Source of the DNA: an uncultured Rhodospirillales bacterium
GTDB taxonomy: Bacteria; Pseudomonadota; Alphaproteobacteria; Azospirillales; Azospirillaceae
Length of the DNA: 64,000 nucleotides
Assembly: GCA_903927615.1 (NCBI GenBank)
Contig: CAIYNU010000023.1
Coordinates: 48,529 to 112,528 of the forward strand
Direction: 5' to 3'
Position 1 is the stretch's first letter; every line of letters begins with the position of its first letter. Positions 1-9,020 of this stretch are shown here, one piece after another. The notes under the pieces were generated by a model. That model was given only the letters and a program-made list of their open reading frames with translations. It made no database searches and had not been told where the DNA came from. Position numbers and translations under genes: made by a program.

Positions 1-128
1 ATCATGTCTTCCTCCGCGTGGGGGGGCGGTGTGGCCACCCTTGGTGCCCGATCCGGGAGAGTTTATGAGATGCCGCGGCATGCGATTAGACGGTATTGTG
101 CGCATGGACCTATGAATGAGATTCATGA

Positions 129-1034
129 ATGTCGCGGACCAATGTCAACGACCTGCTGGCCTTCCTGGCCGTCGCGAGAGAAGGCAGTTTCACCAGGGCG
201 GCGGCGAAGCTCGGCATTTCCCAGTCGGCGCTCAGCCACACCATCCGTGGCCTCGAAGTGCGGCTGGGGGTTCGGCTGCTGACCCGCACCACGCGCAGCG
301 TTGCGCCGACCGACGCGGGCGAACGCCTGCTGCGCACCGTGGGGCCGCGTTTCGACGAGATCGATGCCGAGTTGGCGGCTCTGAGCGACCTGCGCGACAA
401 ACCCGCGGGTAACATCCGCATCACCACGGGCGAGCACGCCGCCGACACCATCCTGTGGCCGGCCTTGGTCAGGCTGCTGCCGGAGTACCCGGACATCCGG
501 GTGGAGCTGGCCATCGACTACGGTCTGACCGACATCGTCACCCAGCGTTACGACGCCGGCGTCCGTTTCGGTGAAAGTCTCGACAAGGACATGGTGGCGG
601 TGCGCATCGGTCCCGACATGCGGATGGCGGTTGTCGGGGCGCCCCGATACTTCGCGACACGGCTATTGCCGAAGACGCCCCAGGACCTCACCGCCCACGA
701 CTGCCTCAATCTGCGCCTGCCGACCTACGGCGGGCTTTATGCCTGGGAATTCGAGCAGGCCGGGCGCGCGCTGAAAGTGCGGGTCGACGGGCGGTTGGTG
801 TTCAACAGCGTCACCCCGATCCTCAAAGCGGCCGTGGCGGGCTTCGGGCTGGCCTATTTGCCCGAGGATCTGGTGGCGACGCAGGTCGGCGACGGCACCC
901 TCGTCCGGTCGCTGGCGGACTGGTGCCAGCCCTTTTCCGGCTACCACCTTTATTACCCGAGCCGCCGCCAGCCCACCTCGGCGTTCGCGGTGCTGGTGGA
1001 CGCGCTGCGTTATCGCGGTTCGACTCCGTCCTGA
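129..1034 (+). CDS. LysR-family transcriptional regulator
   Basis: N-terminal HTH (DLLAFLAVAREGSFTRAAAKLGISQSALSHTIRGLEVRLGVRLLTRTTRSVAPTDAGERLL) plus LysR substrate-binding domain. Confidence 0.93.
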   Translation: MSRTNVNDLLAFLAVAREGSFTRAAAKLGISQSALSHTIRGLEVRLGVRLLTRTTRSVAPTDAGERLLRTVGPRFDEIDAELAALSDLRDKPAGNIRITTGEHAADTILWPALVRLLPEYPDIRVELAIDYGLTDIVTQRYDAGVRFGESLDKDMVAVRIGPDMRMAVVGAPRYFATRLLPKTPQDLTAHDCLNLRLPTYGGLYAWEFEQAGRALKVRVDGRLVFNSVTPILKAAVAGFGLAYLPEDLVATQVGDGTLVRSLADWCQPFSGYHLYYPSRRQPTSAFAVLVDALRYRGSTPS

Positions 1035-1090
1035 GCCCGCCGGCGGCTTCGGCGCCCTCTGCGCTTTGCTGTTGCCACGAACATCGGATG

Positions 1091-1141
1091 GGAGCGCGGG
1101 CGTCTCGCCCGCCTCATTTGCGGCCGGGACGGCCGCGCTCC
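1091..1141. repeat. Palindromic repeat GGAGCGCGGGCGTCTCGCCCGCC...GGCCGCGCTCC (copy 1)
   Basis: Inner palindrome GCGGGC-GTCTC-GCCCGC and outer arms GGAGCGCGG/CCGCGCTCC; related copies at 12145-12191 and, shorter, 24226-24253. Confidence 0.7.
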
Positions 1142-1171
1142 AGACTCCGATCCCATACGTTGACGTGGCCG

Positions 1172-1294
1172 CTAGTGTTCCGACTCCAACGGACCATTCC
1201 GACCCTGTTGGGCCGGAACACTAGCCTGTTCAATGGGTTGTGTTGTGCCCTCGACACGATCGTCAGGAACGAAGCGTCTCGTTCACAACACTAG
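1172..1294 (+). repeat. MITE-like dispersed repeat, copy 1
   Basis: About 123 bp from CTAGTGTTCCG to CACAACACTAG; near-identical inverted copy at 37542-37665; internal hairpin CTAGTGTTCCG...CGGAACACTAG (1172-1224). Confidence 0.8.
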
Positions 1295-1845
1295 AACGGC
1301 AGCATCCGGCCCAGAATGCCGTCGCGCTTGATGACGGCATGCTGAAGGGTCGCCAGCACATGGAGAGCGACCAGGCCGTAGAGCGCCCACTGTCCGGCAT
1401 CGTGCAGCAGGCTGCCGAGATGGGCCAGGCTCCGGTCGACCGGCACCAGGGCCGGCACCGGCACCACCCCGAACAGCACCACCGGATGGCCCCCGGCCGC
1501 GGAGATCAGGTAACCGCTGATCGGCATCGCGAACAGCAGCAGGTAGAGCAAGCCATGGGCGGTATGGACCAGGATCGCGTCCAGGCGCTTGAAATCGCCG
1601 GGCAGGGACGGTGGCGGACTGAGGTGCCGCCAGATCACGCGCAGGACACTCAAGACCAGGATGGTGATGCCGATCGACTTGTGAAGGGTGTACCAGCCTT
1701 CACGCGTCGGGTCGGTCTTTTCCAGCGTCGTCATGTACCAGGCGATCGGGACCACGGCGAACATCAACGCCGCCGAAACCCAATGGAACGCCTGCGCGGC
1801 CGCGGTGTAGCGGTTCGCGCCGATGGCGGTTGTCTCATCTGACAT
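1291..1845 (-). CDS. Cytochrome b561 family protein
   Basis: AFHWVSAALMFAVVPIAWYMTT...LHKSIGITILVLSVLRVIWR...ALYGLVALHVLATLQHAVIKRDGILGRMLPF; four hydrophobic helices with conserved His; MSDETTAIG start. Confidence 0.85.
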   Translation of the reverse strand: MSDETTAIGANRYTAAAQAFHWVSAALMFAVVPIAWYMTTLEKTDPTREGWYTLHKSIGITILVLSVLRVIWRHLSPPPSLPGDFKRLDAILVHTAHGLLYLLLFAMPISGYLISAAGGHPVVLFGVVPVPALVPVDRSLAHLGSLLHDAGQWALYGLVALHVLATLQHAVIKRDGILGRMLPF

Positions 1846-1871
1846 CTTGTGTCCCCACTCTGGTCGCAAGG

Positions 1872-2489
1872 TCAGGCGGTGGCCAGGCGCTCGATATCGC
1901 GTCCGGCCGATTCAAGGGCTTGGGCCAGGGCTTGCGGCCCCATGGCCACGCCCTCGGCCCGGACGAAGGCAATATCGGTGATTCCGACGAAACCCATCAC
2001 CGCCTTGAGATACGCTTCCTGGTGATCGAGGGCGGTTTCCATCGGCGTTCCGGCATAGCGCCCGCCGCGCGCCGAGGCGACGATCACCTTGCGCCCGCCG
2101 GCCAGGCCGACCGGCCCCTTTTCGGTATAGCGGAACGTCCGCCCGGCCTGGCAGATGCGGTCGATCCAGACCTTAAGCTGGGTCGGAATGGCGAAATTGT
2201 ACATGGGGGCGCCGATGACCAGCACGTCGGCAGCCAGGAATTCATCGACCAGGGCGTCGGTCAGGGCGAGTTCACCCTGCTGATGGGGATTGAGGTTCTC
2301 GAGATTGCGGTACTTCACGACCTGCATCAGTTCGCCGCTCAGGTGTTCGGGCGGCGCGGTCGCCAGATCACGGTAAACCACGGTCGTCTGGGGACGGGCG
2401 GCGGTCCAGGCCTTGACAAAATTGGCGGTGAGTTGTCGCGTTACCGAAGCGGTTCCAAGCGGGCTGGAATCGATGTGAAGCAGAGTCAT
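1872..2489 (-). CDS. azoR: FMN-dependent NADH-azoreductase
   Basis: MTLLHIDSSPLGTASVTRQLTANFV...VLVIGAPMYNFAIPTQLKVWIDRICQAGRTFRYTEKGPVGL; flavodoxin-like AzoR signature; RBS GGAGA upstream of the 2489 start. Confidence 0.92.
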   Translation of the reverse strand: MTLLHIDSSPLGTASVTRQLTANFVKAWTAARPQTTVVYRDLATAPPEHLSGELMQVVKYRNLENLNPHQQGELALTDALVDEFLAADVLVIGAPMYNFAIPTQLKVWIDRICQAGRTFRYTEKGPVGLAGGRKVIVASARGGRYAGTPMETALDHQEAYLKAVMGFVGITDIAFVRAEGVAMGPQALAQALESAGRDIERLATA

Positions 2490-2601
2490 GACGATCATCT
2501 CCTGGGACGGCCATCGCCTGGGACGGCGGACCGTTCGGGCATGCGGGGTTGGGGGATTTCGCCCCCGATGGTGAGGGGAATCTGCCTTGAAAATAGCCTG
2601 A

Positions 2602-2633
2602 CGACAATTCATGATCTTCACACAACATTGTCG
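2602..2633. promoter_or_regulatory. Inverted repeat CGACAAT-N18-ATTGTCG in the azoR/LysR divergent intergenic region (candidate LysR operator)
   Basis: Perfect 7-bp arms at 2602-2608 and 2627-2633, between the divergent starts at 2489(-) and 2651(+). Confidence 0.4.
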
Positions 2634-2650
2634 CGTCCGGAGCAACAGCC

Positions 2651-3562
2651 GTGGACCGTTTCGCCGCCATGACCGCTTTTGCCCGGGTCGCCGAGACCCG
2701 ATCGTTTTCCGACGCGGCCCGACGCCTGGGGACCTCGAAGTCGGTGGTCAGCCGGCAGATCATGGCGTTGGAGGCCGATTTGGGCGCCCGCCTGTTTCAC
2801 CGCACCACCCGGTCCATGACCCTGACCGAAGCCGGGGAGGGCTATTACGAGCGGGTGGTGCGCGTCCTTGCCGACGTCGACGACGCGAACCTGTCGGTCA
2901 CGCGGCTTCAGGCGGCGCCGCGCGGCCGGTTGCGGGTCAACGCGCCCATGAGTTTCGGCGTCCGGCATCTGGCCTCGGCCATTCCCGACTTCCTCGCCCT
3001 CCATCCCGAGGTCGAGATTCACATGACCATGAATGATCGCTTCGTCGATCTGGTCGACGAAGGCTATGATGTGGCCGTCCGGATCGGACGGCTGATGGAT
3101 TCGGCCTTGGTGGCGCGCAAACTGGCGCCGTTGCGCCGGGTGGTTTGCGGCAGTCCCGCTTATCTGGCGGCCAGAGGCGTGCCGCGGACCCCCGCCGACC
3201 TCGCCGGCCACGAATGCCTCGGCTACAGCAACATGACCACCACCGACGAATGGAGCTTTATCGGAACCGATGGCCGGCCGGTGTCGGTGGAGGTTCGGGG
3301 GCGGTTGCGGGTCAACAACGGCGACGCCCTGCGGCTCGCGGCGCTGCGGGGACTTGGGCTGGTCATCCAACCCAGCTTCATTGTCGGCGCCGACCTTCAA
3401 GCGGGAACCTTGATCGGGGTGCTGCCCGACGCGGTGGCCCAGGACGGGGCAATTTACGCGGTCTATCCGCACTCCCGGCATCTTTCGCCCAAGGTGCGGG
3501 CCTTCGTCGACTTCCTGGCGGAGCGTTTCGGCCCGCGGCCCGCTTGGGACCGGATCGAGTGA
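2651..3562 (+). CDS. LysR-family transcriptional regulator (divergent from azoR)
   Basis: MDRFAAMTAFARVAETRSFSDAARRLGTSKSVVSRQIMALEADLGARLFHRTTRSMTLTEAG; canonical LysR HTH. Confidence 0.93.
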   Translation: MDRFAAMTAFARVAETRSFSDAARRLGTSKSVVSRQIMALEADLGARLFHRTTRSMTLTEAGEGYYERVVRVLADVDDANLSVTRLQAAPRGRLRVNAPMSFGVRHLASAIPDFLALHPEVEIHMTMNDRFVDLVDEGYDVAVRIGRLMDSALVARKLAPLRRVVCGSPAYLAARGVPRTPADLAGHECLGYSNMTTTDEWSFIGTDGRPVSVEVRGRLRVNNGDALRLAALRGLGLVIQPSFIVGADLQAGTLIGVLPDAVAQDGAIYAVYPHSRHLSPKVRAFVDFLAERFGPRPAWDRIE

Positions 3563-3586
3563 GACAGGCGACATCACGGCAAGCCT

Positions 3587-4324
3587 ATGGAGAGACGGTT
3601 GCGATACAACGAATTCGATCAGCCGGTCGGGGCTCCCGTTCCCGGCTGGACCGCGAGGCCGTGTCCGCCCGAGACCCCGATGGTCGGTCAATATTGCCGG
3701 GTCGAAAAACTGGACGCCGACCGTCACGCCGCCGACCTGTGGGCGGCCTACGGCGCAGCCCCGGACGGCCGGGACTGGACCTATCTGTTCATGGGGCCGT
3801 TCGCCGATTTTGCCGGGTACCAATCGTTTGCCCGGTGCGCGGCCGACTCCGCGGACCCGCTCCACCATGCGATCATCGAGACCGCCACCGGCCGGGCGGT
3901 GGGGACCGCGGCCTTGATGCGCATGGATGCCGCCAACGGCGTTTTGGAAGTCGGGCACGTCATCTGGTCCCCGGGGATGCAACGTGGCCGGGTCGGCACC
4001 GAGGCGACCTATCTGCTGATGCGGCGAGCCTTCGACGAGTTGGGATACCGTCGCTATGAATGGAAATGCGACAGCCTGAACGCCCGCTCCCGGGCGGCGG
4101 CGGAACGATACGGATTCCGCTTCGAGGGACTCTTCCGGCAGGCGATCGTCTACAAGGGACGAAGCCGGGATACCGCCTGGTATGCCATCACCGACGGCGA
4201 ATGGCCGTCGATCCGAACCGCTTTCGAACAATGGCTGTGTCCCGGGAACTTTGATGACGGGGGGCGGCAACGCCGGTCCCTCCGCGCCGTCCGGGAGTCG
4301 ATCACCGGGCTGTCACCGTGTTGA
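3587..4324 (+). CDS. GNAT family N-acetyltransferase
   Basis: GTAALMRMDAANGVLEVGHVIWSPGMQRGRVGTEATYLLMRRAFDELGYRRYEWKCDSLNARSRAAAERYGFRFEGLFRQAIVYKGRSRDTAWYAI; RimJ/RimL-like. Confidence 0.88.
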   Translation: MERRLRYNEFDQPVGAPVPGWTARPCPPETPMVGQYCRVEKLDADRHAADLWAAYGAAPDGRDWTYLFMGPFADFAGYQSFARCAADSADPLHHAIIETATGRAVGTAALMRMDAANGVLEVGHVIWSPGMQRGRVGTEATYLLMRRAFDELGYRRYEWKCDSLNARSRAAAERYGFRFEGLFRQAIVYKGRSRDTAWYAITDGEWPSIRTAFEQWLCPGNFDDGGRQRRSLRAVRESITGLSPC

Positions 4325-4336
4325 CGTCCTGACGGA

Positions 4337-5941
4337 TCAGGGACTTTGAACGCTCACGGTGTTGCGCCCACTTTTCTTCGCCTTGTAGAGTTCCGCATCA
4401 CAGCGGCTCACGAAGTCCTCGACCGCCTCGGCAGTGCCGGCCCGCCATTGGGCGACGCCGGCGCTGACCGTGACGGGAATCATCCTCCCGTTGAATGCGG
4501 TCGGCGAGGCCTCGACGTCCGCGCGGATTCGCTCGGCGATCCCGGCGGCTTCCCGATCGGTGGTTTGGGTCAGGAGCACGGCGAATTCTTCCCCGCCCAT
4601 CCGTCCGAGGCTATCGGTGGGACGAAGACTGTTCCCGACCACCGCAACCACATGGCGAAGGACCGCGTCCCCGCCCGGATGTCCATACTGGTCGTTGACC
4701 CCCTTGAAGTGATCCAGGTCCATGCTGATGAGGCTGAAGGGGACGGCATACCGGAGTCCGCGTTGTCGTTCCGCCGCGAGCGCCTCGTAGAGATGGCGGC
4801 GGTTCGCACAGCCGGTCAAGGGATCGGTTCGGGCCAGGTCGGCCAACGCCCGATAATGCCTGCGATTGGACCGAATGATGTGAAGCCCCAGGATCACGAT
4901 CGACAGCACCAGCCATCCGACCAGCGTCGATGAGATGAACCACCAGAATCGCTCCTGACCGATTGCCGTTGCCGCTGCGGTTTCGCGCAGCACATGGACC
5001 GTGAGGGTTCCGTCCGAGATCGCCTTGGCGGCGATGACATGGACGTCCCCCTTGGCGCCGAACCGAACCAGGGAGTCGGCCACGCCGTGACCGCCGAGCG
5101 GCCGGAAATCCAAGGTTTCGAAAACCGTCTTCTTGTACAGTTTCGTCCGCGATTCGAGGGATAGATCGAACACCGCCGCGCCGGGCAACGCCCGCATCAG
5201 TAAATCCGGATCCCGGGCCAGAATCACCACACCGTTCGCGTCGGTCACGAACGCCCGGTCTTCAATGACCAGAGGATAGAGCGACTGCAACGCGATCCTT
5301 ACGCCGATCGCGCCGACGAAACGCTGATCAACCATAATCGGAGAGGTATAGACGATGCTCATGGTATCGGTCACGCGACCGACCGTCACCTGACGACCGT
5401 TATGACCGTTGCGGGCGGCGATAAAATATTCGCGGTCCGCGTAATTGGCCCCCGTAAAGTTGGGAAGCGCCGCCTCGTTGCCTTCGGCGATGCAATTGCC
5501 GGCATCGTCCAGCAACAGGATCGCGCTGAGGCCGAGGTCGCGGACAATGTCCGCCAGGCGCCGCGCCAGGCCCCCCAATTCCGGGTCGGCCCGCCAGGCT
5601 GCATTCCGTTCGTCGCGCGGCAGGGTCCGCACCTTCGACTTCGGCCAGTCCTCCACCATCATGGACATCAGAAACGGTTCCCGGGACATCACCGTCGGGA
5701 TACTGCGAAACTGATTGAGCTGAAAGTCGATGTTGACGCTGATTGCCTCCGCATCGGCGGCGGCGGCGTTTTTCTCCCGGTCCATCATATGCTGGAGGTG
5801 CCGGTCGGCCCAGACGCCCGTGCCGGTCCAGGTCGCCGCGGACCAGCCCAGGGCAAGAATGGCAATCGCCATTCCGAGTCCCGGGACGTGCCAGCCCGCC
5901 GACGTCCGGTCGGTCGGTGGTGCGATGTCTGGCCATGGCAT
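4337..5941 (-). CDS. Cache-domain diguanylate cyclase (GGDEF)
   Basis: N-terminal TM and extracellular sensor region; C-terminal LARTDPLTGCANRRHLYEALAAERQRG...GRMGGEEFAVLL (GGEEF) ... RIRADVE. Confidence 0.9.
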   Translation of the reverse strand: MPWPDIAPPTDRTSAGWHVPGLGMAIAILALGWSAATWTGTGVWADRHLQHMMDREKNAAAADAEAISVNIDFQLNQFRSIPTVMSREPFLMSMMVEDWPKSKVRTLPRDERNAAWRADPELGGLARRLADIVRDLGLSAILLLDDAGNCIAEGNEAALPNFTGANYADREYFIAARNGHNGRQVTVGRVTDTMSIVYTSPIMVDQRFVGAIGVRIALQSLYPLVIEDRAFVTDANGVVILARDPDLLMRALPGAAVFDLSLESRTKLYKKTVFETLDFRPLGGHGVADSLVRFGAKGDVHVIAAKAISDGTLTVHVLRETAAATAIGQERFWWFISSTLVGWLVLSIVILGLHIIRSNRRHYRALADLARTDPLTGCANRRHLYEALAAERQRGLRYAVPFSLISMDLDHFKGVNDQYGHPGGDAVLRHVVAVVGNSLRPTDSLGRMGGEEFAVLLTQTTDREAAGIAERIRADVEASPTAFNGRMIPVTVSAGVAQWRAGTAEAVEDFVSRCDAELYKAKKSGRNTVSVQSP

Positions 5942-6146
5942 CGGCCGATTCTCCTGATCAAATGGGGCGATTTCCGGCTGGTCGGATCACAGGGTGCCAG
6001 ATCCCCGGTGATCACGGTATCGCCATTTGACCGAAAGAGTCCCGACAGGCGCCTCCTTTGGTGGGCGTTCGGCCCGCCCGGGACCGGCTCTTGTGGGGCG
6101 AAGCGGCCGGCACTGGCCTATGGCCTATTCTCAACGCTTGCCGCGT

Positions 6147-8951
6147 TCACGGCCCCCTTGACGTTTTGTTCAAGGTATCGATAACGGCGGCAACCAGTTC
6201 GTGCACGTCGTAAGGTTTGGTCAGGTAGCGCACGAATCCGGCGGTCAAACCCTTGTCCATGTCCGATGGGGTGGCGGCGGCACTGAGGGCGAATACGGGA
6301 ATATCCTTGGTTTCGGGATGCCGCCGCAATTCGGTCAGGGCCGAGATGCCGTCCATGGCGGGCAGCATGATATCCATCAGGATGATATCCGGGTGGTGGC
6401 GTTTGGCGAGTTCGATCCCCGCCTCGGCGGTGCCGGCGGTCAGGAGGTGAGTCCCCGGAATACGGGCGAAGATTTTCGCCACAAGTTCCAACCCGGTGAC
6501 ATTGTCATCGACGCAAAGTATGGTCCGCGGACCGTCGTCGATGATCTTGCGCTTTTTTTCCTCCCGGGCTTGGGCGCTGCCGGCGTCCTCACCATTGGCT
6601 TCGCGTTCCGGCGCGTAGACCGGAATATCGATCCAAAAGCGGCTGCCTTCATCGGGCACGCTCGTGAAGCCCATGCTTCCGCCCATCAGACGAACCAGTC
6701 GGCGCGACAAGACCAAGCCAATTCCGGTGCCCTCGATCGGACCGGCTTCGCGCCCAAGGCGATTGAAAGGCTTGAATAAGTCCTTCTGGCGCTCCACGGG
6801 AATACCTGGGCCGGTGTCGGCGACCGTCAGGCGCAGGAAATCAGGATTCGGTAATTCGGCGATGATGTCGACCCGCCCGCCCGGACGATTGTACTTGATG
6901 GCATTGCTACCGAGGTTAAGCAGAACTTGATTGAGGCGGGTCAGGTCGGCCCAGGCATCAGGGAGATCTTCGATCAGATGCACCCTAACGGGGACGCCGA
7001 CGGTGGCAGCAAGCGGGAGCAGCGCCCCGTGGAGATTGCGGATAATTTTAGAGGTGACGACGCGCTCTGAAGTCACGGTGAGGTGTCCAGCGTCGATCTT
7101 CGAAAGGTCGAGAATATCATTGATCAAGGCGAGTAAGTGCTTTCCGCTACTGATAATATGGCTGATGCACAACTCATCTCTGTCCGAGCGGCCATCCGGG
7201 GCCATTTCGAGCAACTGGGCGAAGCCGAGAATGGCGCTGAGCGGCGTTCGGAGTTCGTGGCTCATGTTGCTGAGGAAGGTGCTCTTGGCGCGATTGGCGG
7301 TCTCGGCTAAGTCCTTGGCGATGGCCAACTGCTCGTTCGATTCGCTTAAGGCGGCGGTTCGCTCCTGGACCATGGTTTCGAGACTGTCGCGATAACGCTG
7401 AAGCTCGGCTTCGGCTTGCTTGCGCCGGGTGATGTCCTGGAACGCGACCACCGCACCGGCCTTGTGACGATGACGCCGGATGGTCGTCAGCGTCACCGAA
7501 ACCGGCAGGAGCCGTCCGTCCTTGGTCCAGAACACGTCTTCGTGGTCGATCAGGGTGCCTTCTGACACAAAGGCCTGATACAATGGGGACTCTTCTCGCA
7601 GATAGGGTGAGCCGTCCGGTCGGTGCGCATGCATCAGTTGGTGGCCGGGCGCACCCAGCATCTCGGCTTCGCTCCAACCGAGCAGGCGGCTCGCGGCCGG
7701 ATTAGAGAACACCACATGGCCCCGTTCGTCGATCATCTGAAGCCCTTCGCCGAGCGCGGCGGTGATTTCCATGAGCCGTTGTTCGCTGTGCTTGATCGCG
7801 GTGATGTCGGTGACGAGCACGAAAAAGCCTGTGACCAGGCCTTGCTCGTTCCGGTCCGGGATGTACCGGGCCAAGGTGAAGCCGGGGTCGCCGTTTTGTT
7901 TGATCAGCGTCCGTTCGAAGGTTTGCTCCTCGCCCCGCAGCACCCCCCGGATGAAGGGTTCGTTCTGGGCGAACAGGGTTTCGCCCATCAGTTCCTGGAT
8001 GGTAATCCCGATCATCTGTTCGGAGGTTTTGCCGAACCATTCGAGATAGTGATGGTTGGCAAACCGACAACGCAGATCAGTATCCCAGTAGCCGACCATT
8101 CCGGGAAGGTTGCCGGCAATCGTCCGGATAAAGCGCTCGCTTTCGCGCAACGCCTCTTCGGCCCGTTTGCGCTCGGTCACGTCATTGAGCGAGAACACCA
8201 GATATTCGATCTCGCCGTCCTGGCCCAGAATAGGCACCAGGGTCCAGTCCCAGTAGGTGACGCCCCGCTCGGGTTGATCGGCGAACGCGAAGGCGCTGTT
8301 GAAGGCCGCGAACGGCCGCTTGGTCCGCACCACCTCGTCGAAGATCACTTTGCTCTCGGACGGATAGAGGGCGAAGTATTCGCAGCCGACGAAATCTTCG
8401 ACATGACGCCGGCAGGCGCGGGCGTAAGCATTGTTGACGCGCAAGACGTGGTAATCGCGGTCCAGGATGACCAGGCAGGCGACGCTGTGCCGGAAGAAGG
8501 CCTCAGCCAGTTGGGCATGCCGGGATGCGGCCCTCTCCGCTTCCTTAATCTCGGTCAGATTGTAGACGACCGACCGACTCATCAGAAAGGTGCCGGATTG
8601 GTCTCGCAGCGCGGTTGCGCTGACCAGGACCGGAATCGTCCGTCCGTCCTTCCGGCGCAACTCATAGTCCATATCCTTGAGATACCCTTGGGTAATGAGT
8701 TGGGAAAAATTGGCCTGGAATCTGAGGTTCTGGTCGGCGGACAGCAGGTCGGAGAACCCCATACGGCCGATCACCTCATCTCGCGTGTATCCCAGCCACG
8801 TCAACTCCGTATCGTTGATTTTCTGGAATCGGCCGAACGGATCCAGGGAATGGTAGCCGCAGGGGGCATGGTTGTAGAGGTCCGCGATCTCGTCGGCGCG
8901 CTCCTCGGCCAGGCGGCTCGACTTCTGAAGCTGGCAGGTCCTCTCGGACAC
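6147..8951 (-). CDS. C-terminal part of a multi-PAS hybrid sensor histidine kinase (PAS repeats, HisKA, HATPase, REC)
   Basis: TFLSNMSHELRTPLSAILGFAQLLEM, GTGIGLVLSRRLVRLMGG, receiver TILCVDDNVTGLELVAKIF...IILMDIMLPAMDG; in frame with 9021-11900 across one TAG. Confidence 0.88.
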   Translation of the reverse strand: MSERTCQLQKSSRLAEERADEIADLYNHAPCGYHSLDPFGRFQKINDTELTWLGYTRDEVIGRMGFSDLLSADQNLRFQANFSQLITQGYLKDMDYELRRKDGRTIPVLVSATALRDQSGTFLMSRSVVYNLTEIKEAERAASRHAQLAEAFFRHSVACLVILDRDYHVLRVNNAYARACRRHVEDFVGCEYFALYPSESKVIFDEVVRTKRPFAAFNSAFAFADQPERGVTYWDWTLVPILGQDGEIEYLVFSLNDVTERKRAEEALRESERFIRTIAGNLPGMVGYWDTDLRCRFANHHYLEWFGKTSEQMIGITIQELMGETLFAQNEPFIRGVLRGEEQTFERTLIKQNGDPGFTLARYIPDRNEQGLVTGFFVLVTDITAIKHSEQRLMEITAALGEGLQMIDERGHVVFSNPAASRLLGWSEAEMLGAPGHQLMHAHRPDGSPYLREESPLYQAFVSEGTLIDHEDVFWTKDGRLLPVSVTLTTIRRHRHKAGAVVAFQDITRRKQAEAELQRYRDSLETMVQERTAALSESNEQLAIAKDLAETANRAKSTFLSNMSHELRTPLSAILGFAQLLEMAPDGRSDRDELCISHIISSGKHLLALINDILDLSKIDAGHLTVTSERVVTSKIIRNLHGALLPLAATVGVPVRVHLIEDLPDAWADLTRLNQVLLNLGSNAIKYNRPGGRVDIIAELPNPDFLRLTVADTGPGIPVERQKDLFKPFNRLGREAGPIEGTGIGLVLSRRLVRLMGGSMGFTSVPDEGSRFWIDIPVYAPEREANGEDAGSAQAREEKKRKIIDDGPRTILCVDDNVTGLELVAKIFARIPGTHLLTAGTAEAGIELAKRHHPDIILMDIMLPAMDGISALTELRRHPETKDIPVFALSAAATPSDMDKGLTAGFVRYLTKPYDVHELVAAVIDTLNKTSRGP

Positions 8952-9020
8952 CAGTTCCTCAAGATGCAGTTGATGGCGTGTGAGTTCTTCTTCGATGCGG
9001 CGCTTCTCGGTGATGTCTTC

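Noticed and set aside
2618-4270. 550-aa minus-strand ORF overlapping lysR and the GNAT gene
   Set aside because: Composition is antisense-like; both + strand genes have recognisable domains and starts.
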